Positions 34,635-44,673 of a stretch of DNA of 64,000 nt are shown piece by piece (the first letter of the stretch is position 1; every line of letters begins with the position of its first letter). A model generated the notes under the pieces. That model was not told the origin of the DNA. It saw only the letters and a program-made list of their open reading frames with translations, and did no database searches. A program made the translations under genes and the position numbers. Source of the DNA: Pseudomonadota bacterium (GTDB taxonomy: Bacteria; Pseudomonadota; Gammaproteobacteria; Steroidobacterales; Steroidobacteraceae); assembly GCA_021847105.1 (NCBI GenBank), contig JAJZUT010000010.1, forward strand, positions 62,001 to 126,000, read 5' to 3'.

Positions 34635-36617
34635 TCATGCTCCGAACGGCCGCCATGTCACGCCCACGAACAGGCCGAATGGCATGGAATTGTAGCTGTA
34701 GGCGGTCTCGTAACGTTTGTCGAACAGGTTTTCTGCTCGTACGTTCCAGCTCAACGTATGGCTGATCGGCCCGTCTGCGGTCAGCGAAACGGTCGTGTAG
34801 CTGCCTAGCGTCAGGGGGATGGTTGCGAACGTCGGGGAGTAGGTGACATCCGGCCGTGGCCCCGTGTAGTGGACGAGCAGACCCATGGTCACGCGGCCCA
34901 GAGCGTACTCAAGATTGATGTTGGCGATGCTGCGCGCCAGGCGCTGCAGCGTCGGCTGTCCCGGATCGCTGGTCGCAAGCGGTTGCTGCAAAGTCAGGTT
35001 GGCCTGGTAGCTCAGATTGCGCCATTCGCCCCGGGCGGCGAGCTCCAGCCCGCGGGTGCGCGTCCGGGAGATGTTCTGAAACTGCGTCGAGTAGTTCGGT
35101 GTCGTGCCGTAACCCCACAGATCACGGCCCGTGGTCTGAAAGAGTGTGGCGCGCACCACGGTCGAGCACCGTGCCCACTGCAGTGCCGCCTCGACTGTAT
35201 GTGCCGATTCGGGCTTTAGCGCCGGGTTCGCCGCCCAGTACGGGCTGCTGTAATAGAGGTAACCGAGGGGCGGTGCGTTGAATGCGCTGGAGTAGCTCGC
35301 GATCGCCTTGAATCCGTGGCCGAGTTCCCGTCCGTAACCGGCGAAGAAGGTGTTTTCGTTGCCGGTGTAACCGTCTATCTGGTCATGGCGCACATTCAGC
35401 TGCAGTTCATTGCCGCGGAATGTGCCGTTGAGGCCCGCAAACACCGCAGTGACCCCGCGCGAGGTGCTCGGAATGCCGCCCTGGCCGGTGCTGGTGACGG
35501 ACTGGTGCTGATGGGTGGCACCGCCGGTCAACGTCCAGCCCTTTGACAGCTGCAGCACGTTGCGCCACAGCAGGTCTAGGTTTGTTGAACGGTAGGACTC
35601 GGGGTAGCTGCCGAGATTGATGTTTTCCGTACGCTCACGCGACACGCTGAAGTGCGAGGTCCAGAACCCGGCGATGCGATTGTCGCTGAACACCTGAAGA
35701 AGGCTCTGTTTGGTGCGCCCGCCTGAACTGTCATTGTCGTAGCTGTAACGTCCGTCGCTGAGGAACGCGCGCGCGCCGAGCTGCTGATGACGGCCGAGCT
35801 GCTGCACGATCGAGCCGTTCGCGGTCAGGTTGTGATAGCCGTCGGACTGATTTGACGTCACGAACGTGCTTTCCGCCGGATTGATCGAGGGGATCCCGGC
35901 GGTCGTGTAGCGGCTGACGCCGACCTGCAGGCGGGTGTGATCGATCTGGCCGCTGGCGTTGGCCGATACGGTCACGGTGTTGCGACTGCCTCCGGTCACG
36001 GCAATGTCGGCCTGCGGCTTGTGGCCGCCCTCGCGAGTGGTGATTAGAATCACCCCGCCGATTGCCCCGGAACCGTAGATGGCCGAAACGTTGCCATGGA
36101 TCACCTCGATGCGTTCGATCTGATCGGTGGTGAGGTTTTCCAGGTAATTGCTGCCACCGGAGGCATCCTGCGGCGTGACCGGCACGCCGTTCAGCAGCAC
36201 CAGCACGCCCACATCGACGCCGCCGAACCCCTCGAGGTAGGTGGTGGCGGGCTGCCCCGGGCCACCATTGGAGGTGATCTGCACGCCGGCCACCCGTTGC
36301 AGCAGAGTGGTCAGGTTCTTCACGCCGCTGCGCTCGATCTGTGCTCGGGTGAGCACGCTCACGCTCGGCAGCGCCTGGGTCAGCAGCTGCGGAAACGTCG
36401 AGGCGGAAATGACGACCGGGGAGACATCGCCCGGTGCCGGTGCAGGGGCCGCCATGGCGGGCGCAGCAGCTACGCCCAGGCAGCCGATCATCGCCGCAGC
36501 GCTCAGAGCGACAGGTCGCGGTGCAGAATTTGAAGCGCCGGCCAGGCGCGCGGTTTTGAATGCATCCGCGCCGTGTGTCGGGCGGGTATGGGGAGTCGGG
36601 GTCAGAATCAATCGCAT
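34635..36617 (-). CDS. btuB: TonB-dependent vitamin B12 receptor
   Basis: 660 aa with a signal peptide ending near AAAPAMAAP. The TonB-box region is SPVVISAST, the plug domain carries VAGVQITSNGGPGQPATTYL and IYGSGAIGGVILI, and a barrel ends in FGLFVGVTWRPF. ATG 36617 is chosen because GGAG lies upstream and because longer frames read into the riboswitch leader. The cobalamin riboswitch 223 bases upstream in the same orientation fixes the substrate as cobalamin or a related corrinoid. Uptake could serve the MttB-family enzyme of the amine cluster. Confidence 0.92.
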   Translation of the reverse strand: MRLILTPTPHTRPTHGADAFKTARLAGASNSAPRPVALSAAAMIGCLGVAAAPAMAAPAPAPGDVSPVVISASTFPQLLTQALPSVSVLTRAQIERSGVKNLTTLLQRVAGVQITSNGGPGQPATTYLEGFGGVDVGVLVLLNGVPVTPQDASGGSNYLENLTTDQIERIEVIHGNVSAIYGSGAIGGVILITTREGGHKPQADIAVTGGSRNTVTVSANASGQIDHTRLQVGVSRYTTAGIPSINPAESTFVTSNQSDGYHNLTANGSIVQQLGRHQQLGARAFLSDGRYSYDNDSSGGRTKQSLLQVFSDNRIAGFWTSHFSVSRERTENINLGSYPESYRSTNLDLLWRNVLQLSKGWTLTGGATHQHQSVTSTGQGGIPSTSRGVTAVFAGLNGTFRGNELQLNVRHDQIDGYTGNENTFFAGYGRELGHGFKAIASYSSAFNAPPLGYLYYSSPYWAANPALKPESAHTVEAALQWARCSTVVRATLFQTTGRDLWGYGTTPNYSTQFQNISRTRTRGLELAARGEWRNLSYQANLTLQQPLATSDPGQPTLQRLARSIANINLEYALGRVTMGLLVHYTGPRPDVTYSPTFATIPLTLGSYTTVSLTADGPISHTLSWNVRAENLFDKRYETAYSYNSMPFGLFVGVTWRPFGA

Positions 36618-36839
36618 CGTCGTGCTCCGGACCAGCGCCCCCTCGGGGGCGTACCAACGACAGCCGATGCGAATGGCACATTTGAACGCCGCGCGGGCAT
36701 GCCGAGCCGCTGCTCGACACGCCTGTCCGGCGCCAAAATTCGTGAAGATATCCAAGCCACGGCCTTCGCATCGGTTACCTGATGTCACCGCTGCGATTGA
36801 CCGCTCCGTGTGGTACGCCCCGCCCACCGGTTGGGTGAC
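36618..36839 (-). promoter_or_regulatory. Leader segment between the riboswitch and btuB
   Basis: A 222-base leader with no supported gene. It probably forms the expression platform; pairing with the start region at 36617 was not resolved by eye. Confidence 0.4.
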
Positions 36840-37023
36840 CGTGCTGGCAGGTCTCCTGGCTCGCGGGTCGTGATCCTGCGTCCGGCCTTCCCAGGAATAC
36901 CCAGTGGCCGTGGTGGACGCGGACTCGCCGCTCACAGTTACGGGGGTAGCCGCAGCATTGGCTCCTCAGGAGCCTCACCGCGTTCCCTCTTGCCTCCCCG
37001 GTGCGAACCGGGGAACCAGCACG
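36840..37023 (-). ncRNA. Cobalamin riboswitch (AdoCbl aptamer)
   Basis: On the minus strand the closing stem CGTGCTGG pairs with CCAGCACG at the 3' end. Between them are AGAGGGAACGCGGTGAGG, the conserved core CTACCCCCGTAACTGT, GCCACTGGGTATTCCTGGGA, and the B12 box GAGCCAGGAGACCTGCC (plus-strand 36846-36862). All lie in the canonical order. The aptamer is oriented toward btuB, where bound cobalamin would lower expression. Confidence 0.93.
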
Positions 37024-37090
37024 TGCCGGGCAGTGTCCGCAATTCGTCTGCGCCCGTCAAGGCGAGGCCCGGCGAGTCCGGGTGAACTCC

Positions 37091-37522
37091 TCAGAGCGGG
37101 GCAGCGAGCCGGCGGCGGCGGGCGATCCAGCACTCGTCGGCGAGGTTCATCGCCGAGACCGTGATCAAGACGATCAGGATCAGGGTGGTGGTGTGCGAGA
37201 GTACGCTGCCCAGCAAGAACCACGCGGCACCCAGATTGAACGCGAACAGCAGCGTGGCGATCACTCGGATCGACCGGGGCGTGCCCTGCTGGTAGCTTCT
37301 GACCGGGAAGAACAGGGCGAAATCTCCCGCCTCCCGCCGGTGCAGCAGACGCAGCACCAGGGACACGGCTCCCACGCTGAGCACCACGACCAGCACCGTG
37401 TCGGCGAGCGCCGCCGCCCCGATCTGCAACCCGATACACCACAGCGGCAGCGGCCAGCTCGCCAGGGCGGCTGTTGCGAGCAGCCGGTCCGCGAGGCGCG
37501 TCCGAGGGGCCGGGGGGCTCAC
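37091..37522 (-). CDS. Small membrane protein of unknown function
   Basis: 143 aa with about four hydrophobic segments. The GTG at 37522 overlaps the stop of the FAD-linked oxidase gene (GTGA), so both are translated together. The only soluble part is a basic loop (LHRREAGDFALFFPVRSYQQ). I do not recognise the family. It might anchor or serve the oxidase in the membrane, but that is inference. Confidence 0.65.
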   Translation of the reverse strand: MSPPAPRTRLADRLLATAALASWPLPLWCIGLQIGAAALADTVLVVVLSVGAVSLVLRLLHRREAGDFALFFPVRSYQQGTPRSIRVIATLLFAFNLGAAWFLLGSVLSHTTTLILIVLITVSAMNLADECWIARRRRLAAPL

Positions 37523-38946
37523 GGGTGCCCCCGCAACACTTTGCCCGGATTCATGATGCCGTTTGGATCGAGTGCCCGTTTCACCGTGTGCATTAGCTCA
37601 AGCTCCACCGGCGGCGCATAGCGCTCGAGTTCGCCAACCTTCAGCCGGCCAATGCCATGCTCGGCACTGATGCTGCCGTCGAACTGCCGTACCAAGTCGT
37701 GGATCGCGCGCTGAATCGTCTCACCCCGGGCCAGAAACGCGGCGCGGTCCGCTCCGGGCGCCTGATTGATGTTGAAGTGCAGGTTGCCATCGCCGGCGTG
37801 GCCGTAGGCGACGAGTCGGCCGTCGGGTACGTTGTCGGCAACCCATTGACCCGCCCGCTCGATGAACGACGCGATCGCCGCCACCGGTACCGAAATGTCA
37901 TGTTTGAGACTGGCCCCGTCGCGCCGTTGAGCCTCGGGGATGGTCTCGCGCAGCTTCCAGAAATCGGCCCGGTCGCGCGCATTGCGGGCGATCACCGCAT
38001 CCTCGAGCAACCCCTCGCTGAGCGCCGGCTCCAAGCACTCGCTCAGCATCTCATCGAGCGGATCACGCGCGCGCGCGGAGGTAAGCTCGATGAGCACATA
38101 CCAGCGGTGTGGTGAGTCGAGCGGGTCGCGTACGCCGGGGATGTGCCGGCTCGTGAGCTCAACGGCAAGGCGCGGGATGAGCTCAAAGGAGCTGACCCGC
38201 TCAGCGCTGTTCTCGCGCAGCCGCGCGAGCAGTTCGACGGCCGCTTCCGGATCGCGCACCGCTGCGAAGGCGCTCGCGGTGGCGCGAATGCGCGGGAAGA
38301 GCTTGAGGCTGGCGGCAGTGATGATGCCGAGAGTGCCCTCGGCGCCGAGAAACAGAGACTTGATGTCGTAACCAGTGTTGTCTTTGCGCAGGCGGGAGAG
38401 GGACGACAGCAGTCGCCCGTCGGGCAGTGCCACCTCCAGGCCGAGGACTAGCTCGCGCATCATGCCGTAGCGCAGCACATGCACGCCGCCGGCATTGGTC
38501 GAGAGGTTGCCGCCGATCTGGCAGCTGCCCTGCGAGCCGAGACTGAGGGGAAAGAAACGCTGCGCCTCATCGGCAGCACGCTGTACGTCGGCGAGCACGC
38601 AGCCGGCCTCCGCGATCAGGGAATCGTTGAGTGGATCGACCGCGCGAATGCGCTTCAGTCGCGCCAGGCTGATCAGCAACTGCGCGCCGCTCTCATCCGG
38701 CGTGGCGCCGCCGCAGTAACCGGTGTTGCCGCCCTGTGGCACGACGCCGATGCGCTCGGCGTTGCAGAGCGCGAGCAGCTGGGCGACCTGCTCGGCGCTT
38801 TCGGGCTGCGCCACGGCGAGTGCGCGGCCGTGATACAGAGCGCGATGGTCGGTGAGAAACGGCTGCTGTTGTGCAGCGCTTGTCAACAACCGGCCGCCGA
38901 CGATGCTGGCGATGCGCTCGAGCAGCCGGGCCGGCGGCGCGCTCAT
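37519..38946 (-). CDS. FAD-linked oxidase (D-2-hydroxyglutarate/D-lactate dehydrogenase family)
   Basis: 475 aa with a PCMH-type FAD domain (VVPQGGNTGYCGGATPD and GSQGSCQIGGNLSTNAGG), a C-terminal FAD-oxidase domain with YGHAGDGNLHFNI (metal-binding His), and SAEHGIGRLK near the end. This layout is that of GlcD/D2HGDH/Dld-II proteins, which oxidise D-2-hydroxy acids and pass electrons to quinone or ETF. The precise acid is not evident. It is translationally coupled to a small membrane protein. Confidence 0.88.
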   Translation of the reverse strand: MSAPPARLLERIASIVGGRLLTSAAQQQPFLTDHRALYHGRALAVAQPESAEQVAQLLALCNAERIGVVPQGGNTGYCGGATPDESGAQLLISLARLKRIRAVDPLNDSLIAEAGCVLADVQRAADEAQRFFPLSLGSQGSCQIGGNLSTNAGGVHVLRYGMMRELVLGLEVALPDGRLLSSLSRLRKDNTGYDIKSLFLGAEGTLGIITAASLKLFPRIRATASAFAAVRDPEAAVELLARLRENSAERVSSFELIPRLAVELTSRHIPGVRDPLDSPHRWYVLIELTSARARDPLDEMLSECLEPALSEGLLEDAVIARNARDRADFWKLRETIPEAQRRDGASLKHDISVPVAAIASFIERAGQWVADNVPDGRLVAYGHAGDGNLHFNINQAPGADRAAFLARGETIQRAIHDLVRQFDGSISAEHGIGRLKVGELERYAPPVELELMHTVKRALDPNGIMNPGKVLRGHP

Positions 38947-39028
38947 GCGGGTGTCTCGTGGCGGTGCAGGGGCGGCATGGGTGAGGGACTATGCCCCAGG
39001 GCGCGCCGAGCTGGGAAGTACCGGAGCT

Positions 39029-40075
39029 TCAATGCAGCGCTGCGCCGAGCGCATGGCCGAGCAGGTAGGTCACCAGGCCCGCCGCGCCCCCGATCAGCAC
39101 CATGCGCAGCGCGCCTTGCAGGGCATGTCGACCGGTGAACAGACTGATGGCGAGGCCAACGGCGAACAGCGTCGCTGCGGTGAGTGTGGCGGCCGCCAGG
39201 AGCGCGCCACGACCGCTCATTCCGGCGAGAAAGGGCAGCAGCGGTACCGCCGCGCCGAATGCAAATGCGAAAAACGAGGCACTGGCTGCGGCCCACGGCG
39301 AGCCGAGATTATCCGGGCTCAGGCCGAGCTCCTCGCGCGCCAGCACATCGAGCGCATGCTCGGGTCGGGCCAACAGCGACTGACTGACCTCGCGTGCCTG
39401 CGGCAACGGCATGCCGCGCGCGGCATAGATCAGCGCGAGTTCCTCGGCTTCCTCCTCCGGGTACTCGGCGATCTCGGCGCGCTCCAGCGCGATCTGGTAT
39501 TCGTACATCTCCCGCTGCGAGCGGACAGAGACGTACTCGCCGGCCGCCATGGACAACGCGCCGGCAAGCAATCCGGCCAGTCCGGTGACCAATACCAACC
39601 CAGTCGCGCTGCTCGCGCCCGAGATGCCCATCACCAGGCTGGCGTTGGCCAGCAGCCCGTCGTTCACGCCGAAAACTGTCGCGCGGAGGTTGCCGCCAAG
39701 TCCGCCGCGATGCCGCGCGCCCACCTCGGAGAGCGTGGTCGGCATTTCGTGTGCGGCCACGACCGCCCCGCTGTAGACCGACAGGCCTCGCAGCTTCATT
39801 GCAGCCAGGACCGAGCGCAGCGCGCGCGGCCCGAACCAGCGCACCAGGCGGGCGACCACGCGAGCACGCGCCGACGGTGTGAAGACCCACGCCTCGCCGG
39901 CCGCGTTCGCGCGTTGCGCGGACTCCGCCCAGCGCTGCGCCTGCTCCTCAGCCGCAGCGGCCAGCTGTTCGAACAGGCGTTGATGGTGCGGATCGCGCTC
40001 TGCTGCAGCGACCTGACGGTACAGCCACGCAGACTCCATTTCGTGCAGCCAGCTGGCCGAGACATCCTGGCTCAT
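39029..40075 (-). CDS. Ferritin-like/VIT1-CCC1 family iron (or manganese) transporter, MbfA-like
   Basis: 348 aa. The C-terminal half is a VIT/CCC1 transporter: [21 protein letters not shown] in TM1, [14 protein letters not shown] after TM2, and three further membrane segments. The N-terminal about 120 residues look like part of a ferritin-like domain (helical [17 protein letters not shown] and [15 protein letters not shown]), shorter than the full four-helix domain of MbfA and without an ExxH in the second helix. It would export or sequester iron or manganese. ATG 40075 is preferred over GTG 40108 because AGGG lies 7 bases upstream. Metal oxidation by the N-terminal part is doubtful. Confidence 0.82.
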   Translation of the reverse strand: MSQDVSASWLHEMESAWLYRQVAAAERDPHHQRLFEQLAAAAEEQAQRWAESAQRANAAGEAWVFTPSARARVVARLVRWFGPRALRSVLAAMKLRGLSVYSGAVVAAHEMPTTLSEVGARHRGGLGGNLRATVFGVNDGLLANASLVMGISGASSATGLVLVTGLAGLLAGALSMAAGEYVSVRSQREMYEYQIALERAEIAEYPEEEAEELALIYAARGMPLPQAREVSQSLLARPEHALDVLAREELGLSPDNLGSPWAAASASFFAFAFGAAVPLLPFLAGMSGRGALLAAATLTAATLFAVGLAISLFTGRHALQGALRMVLIGGAAGLVTYLLGHALGAALH

Positions 40076-40211
40076 ATACGGCCCTGGCCTTGCAGACTGC
40101 GTTGGCACAACACTGCTGCCCGCACATGCGCTCGGCAGACTTCAGTACCGCGCGACAACACCGCACGCAGGTACGACGCGTCCGAGCACCGGGTCGACGC
40201 GTCGCGAGGAC

Positions 40212-40535
40212 TCAATACTCGTCCTGCTCGTCGTCGTCCCAGTCCTCGTCGTCGTCATCATCCTCGTCGTCTTCGTCCTCGTCGTCCCAATCCTCGTCTT
40301 CGTCCTCCTCCTCGTCTTCGTCCTCCTCCTCGGACTCAGACCAGCCCTCGGGTTCCTCGGCTTCCTCGAGATCCATCTCGTGCCAGGTCTCCAGGTCCAT
40401 CTCTTCGATCTCGCCGTCGAGATGTTCAATCTCGACGAGCTCAGCGTCCTCGTCCACTTTGAGCACGCGGAACGATTCTTCGTCTTCAAGGTTCTCGTAC
40501 CATTGGCCGGGAACCGGTTCGTAATCTCTGCTCAC
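40212..40535 (-). CDS. Very acidic small protein, DUF6763-like, with Asp/Glu tail
   Basis: 107 aa. The folded part (residues about 1-60) shows [20 protein letters not shown] and [20 protein letters not shown]. The last about 45 residues are nearly all Asp and Glu with scattered Trp. GTG 40535 is chosen because GAGGACC lies just upstream; the longer frame from 40595 lacks one. The repeated GA-rich codons make the opposite strand look like a Ser-rich reading frame. Function is unknown; the tail could mimic nucleic acid or chelate metals. Confidence 0.72.
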   Translation of the reverse strand: MSRDYEPVPGQWYENLEDEESFRVLKVDEDAELVEIEHLDGEIEEMDLETWHEMDLEEAEEPEGWSESEEEDEDEEEDEDEDWDDEDEDDEDDDDDEDWDDDEQDEY

Positions 40536-40646
40536 CGATGGGGTCCTCTCACTTGGCGGCCGCGCAAGTTTAGGGGTTGCGCTGGCCGGGAGCAACGCAC
40601 CGACGCGGTGCTCGCGCGAATGATTCGCGGCACGTATAGTTTTCGA

Positions 40647-41795
40647 ATGCCCACCCGCTCCCCTATGGACTCTCCCCTCGCAAGGGCACGGCGCGTCGTC
40701 GTGAAGGTTGGCTCGGCGCTGCTGGTCGAGGCGGCGACGGGCCGCATCAATCGGACCTGGCTCGAGACCCTGGTCGAGGATCTGCTGTGGATGCGCGCGC
40801 GCGGACAGCAGGTCATTCTGGTCTCCTCGGGCGCCATTGCGCTCGGGCGCCGGCAGCTCTCCCTGGCCAAGGGACCGCTACGGCTCGAGGAAAGCCAAGC
40901 CGCCGCCGCGGTCGGTCAGATCCGCCTGGCCCACGCATACAAGGAACTGCTCGAAGGCCGGCAGGTGACGGTCGCTCAGGTCCTGCTCACGTTGGAGGAC
41001 AGCGAGCGCCGCCGACGCTACCTCAATGCCCGAGCCACGCTCGAGACCCTGCTCTCGCTCGGCGCGCTTCCCGTCATCAATGAGAACGACACGGTCGCCA
41101 CGGCGGAGATTCGCTATGGCGACAACGACCGGTTGGCCGCGCGTGTGGCGCAGATGGCAGGTGCCGACTGTCTCATCCTGCTTTCGGATGTCGATGGGCT
41201 GTACACAGGGGACCCGCATCGCGATCCGGACGCGAAGTTCATCGAGGAGGTGTCGCAGATCACCCCGGAAATCGAGGCCATGGGGGGGCGTTCGGCTTCC
41301 GAGTTCGGCTCCGGTGGGATGACCACCAAGCTGCTCGCTGCGCGCATCGCGGTGGCGGCCGGCTGTCACATGTGCATTGCCGCGGGGCACCCGCTGCATC
41401 CGGTCCGTCGAGTCCAGGAGGGGGCGCGCTGCACCTGGTTCCTGCCGAGCGCAACCCCGATCGCGGCGCGCAAGCAGTGGATCGCCGGCACGTTGCGGCC
41501 CGCCGGTGCGGTGACCATCGACCCCGGCGCGCTGCATGCGTTACGCGCCGGGCGCAGCCTATTGCCCGCCGGCGTCACGGGTACGCGCGGGCAGTTCGAG
41601 CGCGGTGACACAGTCAGCGTGCTGACCGGCGAGGGCGCCGAAGTCGCGCGTGGCATCATCGCCTATTCGGATGCCGATGCGGCCAAAATCATCGGTCGTC
41701 AGTCGGCCGAGATCGGCGACATTCTCGGTTTTCGGGGCCGTGACGAACTGATCCATCGCGATGACCTCGTACTGATGCAGGCGGCACGGACATGA
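40647..41795 (+). CDS. proB: Glutamate 5-kinase
   Basis: 382 aa. The amino-acid kinase domain has [27 protein letters not shown] with [12 protein letters not shown], and [15 protein letters not shown]-terminal PUA domain follows ([17 protein letters not shown]). It phosphorylates glutamate in the first step of proline synthesis. No strong ribosome site precedes ATG 40647, and ATG 40665 is also possible. It overlaps proA by ATGA, so the two are coupled. Confidence 0.96.
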   Translation: MPTRSPMDSPLARARRVVVKVGSALLVEAATGRINRTWLETLVEDLLWMRARGQQVILVSSGAIALGRRQLSLAKGPLRLEESQAAAAVGQIRLAHAYKELLEGRQVTVAQVLLTLEDSERRRRYLNARATLETLLSLGALPVINENDTVATAEIRYGDNDRLAARVAQMAGADCLILLSDVDGLYTGDPHRDPDAKFIEEVSQITPEIEAMGGRSASEFGSGGMTTKLLAARIAVAAGCHMCIAAGHPLHPVRRVQEGARCTWFLPSATPIAARKQWIAGTLRPAGAVTIDPGALHALRAGRSLLPAGVTGTRGQFERGDTVSVLTGEGAEVARGIIAYSDADAAKIIGRQSAEIGDILGFRGRDELIHRDDLVLMQAART

Positions 41796-43069
41796 ACTCG
41801 CACTTCGACCCCGAACTCGGCGAACTCATGGAGCAACTGGGCCGCAATGCCGTTGCCGCGGCGGCCGTGCTGGCTCAGGCGACGAGTGCGATGAAGGACG
41901 AGGCGCTCGCCCGTGCGGCGGATGCGGTTCGCGCCCAGGCCGGACAGATCCTCAGCGCCAACGGCCATGACCTGTCCGCTGCGCGTGCCGCCGGCATGGG
42001 ACCCGCGCTGCTCGACCGTCTAATGCTCAATTCCGAGCGCGTCGAGTCGATTGCCCGCGGCATCGAGGCCGTCGTGAGACTGCCCGACCCGGTCGGTACC
42101 ATCGCAGCCGAGTGGCAACGCCCGAACGGTTTGCGGATTCAGCGTGTGCGGGTGCCGCTCGGGGTCATCGGGATCATTTATGAGAGTCGGCCGAACGTCA
42201 CGGCGGATGCCGGTGCGCTGTGCCTGAAGTCCGGCAACGCAGTCATCCTGCGCGGCGGCTCGGAGAGTCGCCACTCCAATGGCGCGCTGTACGGCTGTCT
42301 CACCGCGGGGTTACGGGGTGCCGGATTGCCCGCCGCGTGCATTCAGCTGGTGCCGACCACCGATCGCGCGGCGGTTGGCTACATGCTCTCCGGCATGACC
42401 GAATATCTCGACGTGATCGTGCCGCGCGGCGGCAAGAGTCTGGTCGCGCGAGTTCAGCAGGAGGCGCGCGTACCGGTGATCGGGCATCTGGAGGGCAATT
42501 GTCACGTGTATATCGACCGCGATGCCGATGTGCGCATGGCGCAGGCCATCGCCCTGAACGCCAAGATGCGCCGCACGGGCATCTGTGGTGCTGCCGAGAC
42601 GCTGCTGATCGATCGGGCCAGTATTGCCACCCATTTGGTTCCGGTGGTGCGCACGCTGCTGGATGCCGGTTGCGAGGTGCGTGGTGATCAGACCGTGCGC
42701 AGCGCCGACCCCCGGGTGCTCGCCGCAAGCGAGCAGGACTGGCAGACCGAGTACCTCGACGCGATCATCGCGGCGCGGGTGGTCGATGGGGTGGACGGGG
42801 CGATAGCGCACATCGCCCGGTACGGCTCGGCGCATACCGAGTCCATCGTGACTGAGAATCAGGCGACGGCCGAGCGTTTCCTGCGCCAGGTCGACAGCGC
42901 CATCGTGTTGCACAACGCCTCCACCCAGTTTGCCGATGGCGGCGAGTTCGGCATGGGAGCGGAGATTGGCATCTCCACCGACCGCTTCCATGCGCGGGGA
43001 CCGGTGGGAGTCGAGCAGTTGACGAGTTACAAGTACGTGGTGCGCGGCAGCGGCCAGGTCAGGCCGTAG
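41792..43069 (+). CDS. proA: Gamma-glutamyl phosphate reductase
   Basis: 425 aa of the aldehyde dehydrogenase superfamily. Characteristic are [28 protein letters not shown], and the catalytic Cys in [11 protein letters not shown]. It reduces gamma-glutamyl phosphate to the semialdehyde with NADPH. Its 3' end overlaps the convergent Moco fusion gene by 11 bases. Confidence 0.96.
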   Translation: MNSHFDPELGELMEQLGRNAVAAAAVLAQATSAMKDEALARAADAVRAQAGQILSANGHDLSAARAAGMGPALLDRLMLNSERVESIARGIEAVVRLPDPVGTIAAEWQRPNGLRIQRVRVPLGVIGIIYESRPNVTADAGALCLKSGNAVILRGGSESRHSNGALYGCLTAGLRGAGLPAACIQLVPTTDRAAVGYMLSGMTEYLDVIVPRGGKSLVARVQQEARVPVIGHLEGNCHVYIDRDADVRMAQAIALNAKMRRTGICGAAETLLIDRASIATHLVPVVRTLLDAGCEVRGDQTVRSADPRVLAASEQDWQTEYLDAIIAARVVDGVDGAIAHIARYGSAHTESIVTENQATAERFLRQVDSAIVLHNASTQFADGGEFGMGAEIGISTDRFHARGPVGVEQLTSYKYVVRGSGQVRP

Positions 43070-44633
43070 TCTCTCGCGCGAGCCCCGCGAGACCTCCGCG
43101 CAAAGAGAATACCTGCGCGTGACCCCGTGCGCGTAGCTCGTGGGCGGCGGCCAGACTGCGCACGCCGGCGGCGCAGACCAGCAGGCAGCGCTCCGCCTGC
43201 GGTAGCGGCTGCTCGCCATAGAGCAGCTCGGCGAGCGGGATCGCATGCAGCGCGGGGCACGGTGCCGGCTGGCGCGCCCGCTCCCCGGGCTCGCGGATAT
43301 CGATCACGGTGTAACCGGCGGTGAGGGCTGACTGCAGCGACTCGAACTCGACCTCGATCGCTGCGGCGTCCACGCGCTGCTCGGTCGGTGCGCGGCCTGC
43401 GGCGTGGCGGGGACAGTCCGGTGCGCGCCGGGCGCGCAGGCGGGTCACGTTCAGCCTCAGCAGGTCGACCATCAGCACGGCATCGGTGAGCTGTCCCGGC
43501 AGGTCGAGCACGATCTTCAGCGCTTCCAGCGCCTGCAGGGTACCCAGCACGGCCGGCACCGGCCCGAGCACGCCGGCCTCGGCGCACGCTCCGACCAGTC
43601 CGTCGCGGGCGGTCTCGGGCCAGACGCAGCGCAGGCAGGGAGTGTGCCCTGGTCGCACCACCTGAAGTTGCCCCTCGTACTGATACACGCTCGCAAAGAC
43701 CACCGGTTGCCCTGAGCGCAGGCAGGCGTCGTTCAGCGCGAGCTTACTGGCGATGGTGTCGGTGCAGTCGAGGACGATGTCGTAGCCGGCGATGAGCCCA
43801 TCGGCATTGCGTGCATCGAGGCGAGTCGGGTAGGTGCGGACCTCAACGGAGGGATTGAGCGCACGCAGCCGTTCGGCCGCCAGCTCGACTTTCGGGCGTC
43901 CCACCTCGGCGAGCGAATAGATCGGTTGCCGGTGCAGATTGGACGCTTCCAGAAGATCGGCATCCACCAAGCCCAACCGACCGACGCCGGCAGCGGCGAG
44001 ATAACTCATGGCGGGAACGCCGAGTCCGCCGCAGCCGACGATCAGCACCGCCGCGCGCGCAAGCCGGGCCTGGCCTGCCGCGCCGACCTCGGGCAGCACG
44101 ATCTGCCGGGAATAGTCCGGCTGGGGCAGAGGGCTCGGCGCCTGGCCATGATGATGGTCCAGCTGGTGTGCCGGCGCGTCAGCATGATCCGCTGGCGAGG
44201 GGGCGTCCGCCGCACACCGTTCACAGTTCACCCAACCCGAGTCGCCCTCGAGGTAGTGCTCCTTCTTCCAGATCGGTACGCGATGCTTGACCGCGTCGAT
44301 GATGTAGCGACAGGCCAGGAACGCCTCATGCCGGTGCCGAGCCGACACCCCGACCCAGACTGCGATTTCACCGATCTCGAGCGACCCGACGCGGTGCGCG
44401 CAGGCGGCTCGCTCGATCCCGAAGCGCGCGAGCGCTTCGGCCACGATCCGCTCACCTTCCTTGACCGCGAGTGCTTCGAATGCCTCGTATTCCAAGCGGC
44501 GGACCTGCCGGCCCTCGTTGTGGTTGCGGACCCAGCCTTCGAAACTGCTGTAGCCGCCCGCCGCCGCGCCCTCCAACTCGGCGCGTAGGGCTTGGATGTC
44601 GAGGGGCTCGGTGCTGAAGCGGAACGTCGTCAT
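43059..44633 (-). CDS. moaE-moeB: MoaE-MoeB-rhodanese triple fusion (molybdopterin synthase large subunit and its activation)
   Basis: 524 aa in three parts. Residues about 1-150 are MoaE ([20 protein letters not shown] and [11 protein letters not shown], the catalytic lysine region). Residues about 176-420 are a ThiF/MoeB adenylyltransferase ([19 protein letters not shown], then NLHRQ), with one zinc CLRC pair and CPRH where a second CxxC is usual. Residues about 430-524 are a rhodanese domain with the active Cys in VCAAGVRS. A His-rich linker (about 151-175) joins the first two. One chain thus adenylates MoaD, may transfer sulphur to it and carries the synthase subunit. ATG 44633 is inferred from the MoaE start; the ribosome site is weak. 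Confidence 0.9.
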   Translation of the reverse strand: MTTFRFSTEPLDIQALRAELEGAAAGGYSSFEGWVRNHNEGRQVRRLEYEAFEALAVKEGERIVAEALARFGIERAACAHRVGSLEIGEIAVWVGVSARHRHEAFLACRYIIDAVKHRVPIWKKEHYLEGDSGWVNCERCAADAPSPADHADAPAHQLDHHHGQAPSPLPQPDYSRQIVLPEVGAAGQARLARAAVLIVGCGGLGVPAMSYLAAAGVGRLGLVDADLLEASNLHRQPIYSLAEVGRPKVELAAERLRALNPSVEVRTYPTRLDARNADGLIAGYDIVLDCTDTIASKLALNDACLRSGQPVVFASVYQYEGQLQVVRPGHTPCLRCVWPETARDGLVGACAEAGVLGPVPAVLGTLQALEALKIVLDLPGQLTDAVLMVDLLRLNVTRLRARRAPDCPRHAAGRAPTEQRVDAAAIEVEFESLQSALTAGYTVIDIREPGERARQPAPCPALHAIPLAELLYGEQPLPQAERCLLVCAAGVRSLAAAHELRARGHAQVFSLRGGLAGLARETTA

Positions 44634-44673
44634 GGGGATGCAGCGTGCGTGCAGGGGCAAGAGCGTTGCGGGC

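Noticed and set aside
40090..40524. Ser-rich forward frame
   Set aside because: It is the opposite strand of the Asp/Glu tail of the DUF6763-like gene.
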